Positions 63,300 to 64,000 of a stretch of 64,000 nt of DNA are shown in pieces. A program made the position numbers and the translations under genes. A model generated the notes under the pieces. The model did not search any database and was not told where the DNA came from. It saw only the letters and a list, made by a program, of their open reading frames with translations. The DNA is from Telmatactis stephensoni. Its lineage: Eukaryota; Cnidaria; Anthozoa; Actiniaria; Isophelliidae. The DNA lies in assembly GCA_029948255.1 (NCBI GenBank), contig JALIZF010001714.1, forward strand, positions 488,001 through 552,000. The letters are read 5' to 3'. Positions within the stretch are counted from its first letter, which is position 1. Every line of letters starts with the position of its first letter.

Positions 63300-63920
63300 C
63301 GAGCAGTAGGTTAATACGAGCAACCTGTTTGCTCTTCAACTTCTATTTTTACGGCCGGCGCTGGCGACACGATTTTAGAAATTTTGTTGCGAGAGCGAAA
63401 TTGAGTGTATCATGTCTGGTAACAATGACAGCAAAAATGTATTGCAACAAAAAAGTTTTTCAAGAAATTAAATGTCAAATGTTTGAACTTGTCTCTGCGA
63501 CACTGTGAACATTGCCTGCCTTGAATTGAATGCTTCAAGCCGGCGAGTTCTTCTCGCGCTAGCAATGCAATTTTAGATTTTGTTGCAGAGAAAAATTTCA
63601 GCGTCTATCATCACTCTGCAACATTCAGTACGAGCGTGCAATGTTGCAGAGAAAAGTTCAAACTTTTAAACTTTTTCCAACAATTTTTTTGTTCAGTGCG
63701 AGACATCGTTGCCGCCTGTGTTGCCAGACATGATACTCTCGGCAATTTGGCTCTCGCAACAAAATCCCTAAAATTGCATTGCAAGCGCGAGAAAAAATTG
63801 CAGCGTATATCGCCGGCTTGATGATAGACGCTAAAATTTTCTCTGCAATAAAATCTAAAATTGTAGCATGTATCGCCGACTAAAAGTTTGAACTTTTTTA
63901 GCTTTACTGCACTCGTAAAG
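63300..63920. mobile_element. Composite fold-back region, right edge
   Basis: cgattttagaaattttgttgcgagagc and gtatcatgtctggtaac (63370-63430) are mirrored by gttgccagacatgatac and ctctcgcaacaaaatccctaaaat (63718-63775). Related ttgcagagaaaa / ttttctctgca blocks lie between and beyond. The start (ttaatacgagcaac) echoes the 62183 family, suggesting several nested insertions. Confidence 0.6.
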
Positions 63921-64000
63921 TCGCAAGTAACAAACATTCTATTTAAGGCGATTCCTCGGTAATTGATCCTACCTATAAAAATCGCTATAAATTGGATATT

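Noticed and set aside
1..64000. Prokaryotic systems (operons, CRISPR, phage genes)
   Set aside because: All recognisable genes are intron-rich metazoan orthologues; repeats are MITE- and minisatellite-type and no spacer-repeat array is present.

Overview
This 64 kb window is animal nuclear DNA. It holds AT-rich, intron-dense genes with short GT-AG introns and intact single-copy metazoan orthologues, embedded in many fold-back (MITE-like) DNA repeats. The gene structures and repeat style fit a cnidarian, probably a scleractinian coral or other anthozoan; that placement is inference, not proof.

Layout, left to right: (1) 1-~1280, + strand, the 3' end of a leucine-rich-repeat gene of the F-box/LRR type. 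(2) 4418-24702, - strand, a complete ACO1/IRP1 (cytosolic aconitase / iron regulatory protein 1) gene in 21 coding exons, 887 aa, reconstructed with every splice phase in frame. (3) 25050-25400, + strand, a small unrecognised membrane-protein-like ORF head-to-head with ACO1. (4) 30619-33594, + strand, a complete MAGOH (mago nashi, exon junction complex) gene, 5 exons, 146 aa. (5) 39738-56166, - strand, a complete type I phosphatidylinositol-4-phosphate 5-kinase (PIP5K1) gene in 18 coding exons, 688 aa. (6) 56721-63128 and beyond, + strand, the first nine coding exons of MTFMT (mitochondrial methionyl-tRNA formyltransferase), running off the right edge. ACO1/ORF and PIP5K1/MTFMT are divergent pairs sharing short intergenic regions. 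The genes are unrelated housekeeping functions: iron/citrate metabolism, RNA surveillance, phosphoinositide signalling and mitochondrial translation initiation.

The introns and intergenic stretches are crowded with inverted-repeat elements. The clearest are a 1.77 kb TTAA-flanked giant palindrome (42906-44679) whose centre holds an intact-looking coding exon with a splice donor; a 1.45 kb element (19117-20561) and a 591-bp element (32161-32751), each with 9-bp target-site duplications as in Mutator-like transposons; a 43-bp miniature insertion with a 9-bp duplication (23282-23324) nested in a 1.1 kb palindrome; a TTA-flanked Harbinger-like MITE (3114-3337); and a TTAA-flanked 238-bp MITE (62183-62420). 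Two minisatellites lie inside genes. One, with a 37-bp unit, appears to have grown out of the 3' splice site of ACO1 coding exon 11. The other is nine copies of a 67-bp unit in a PIP5K1 intron. There is no bacterial operon, CRISPR array or plasmid feature.
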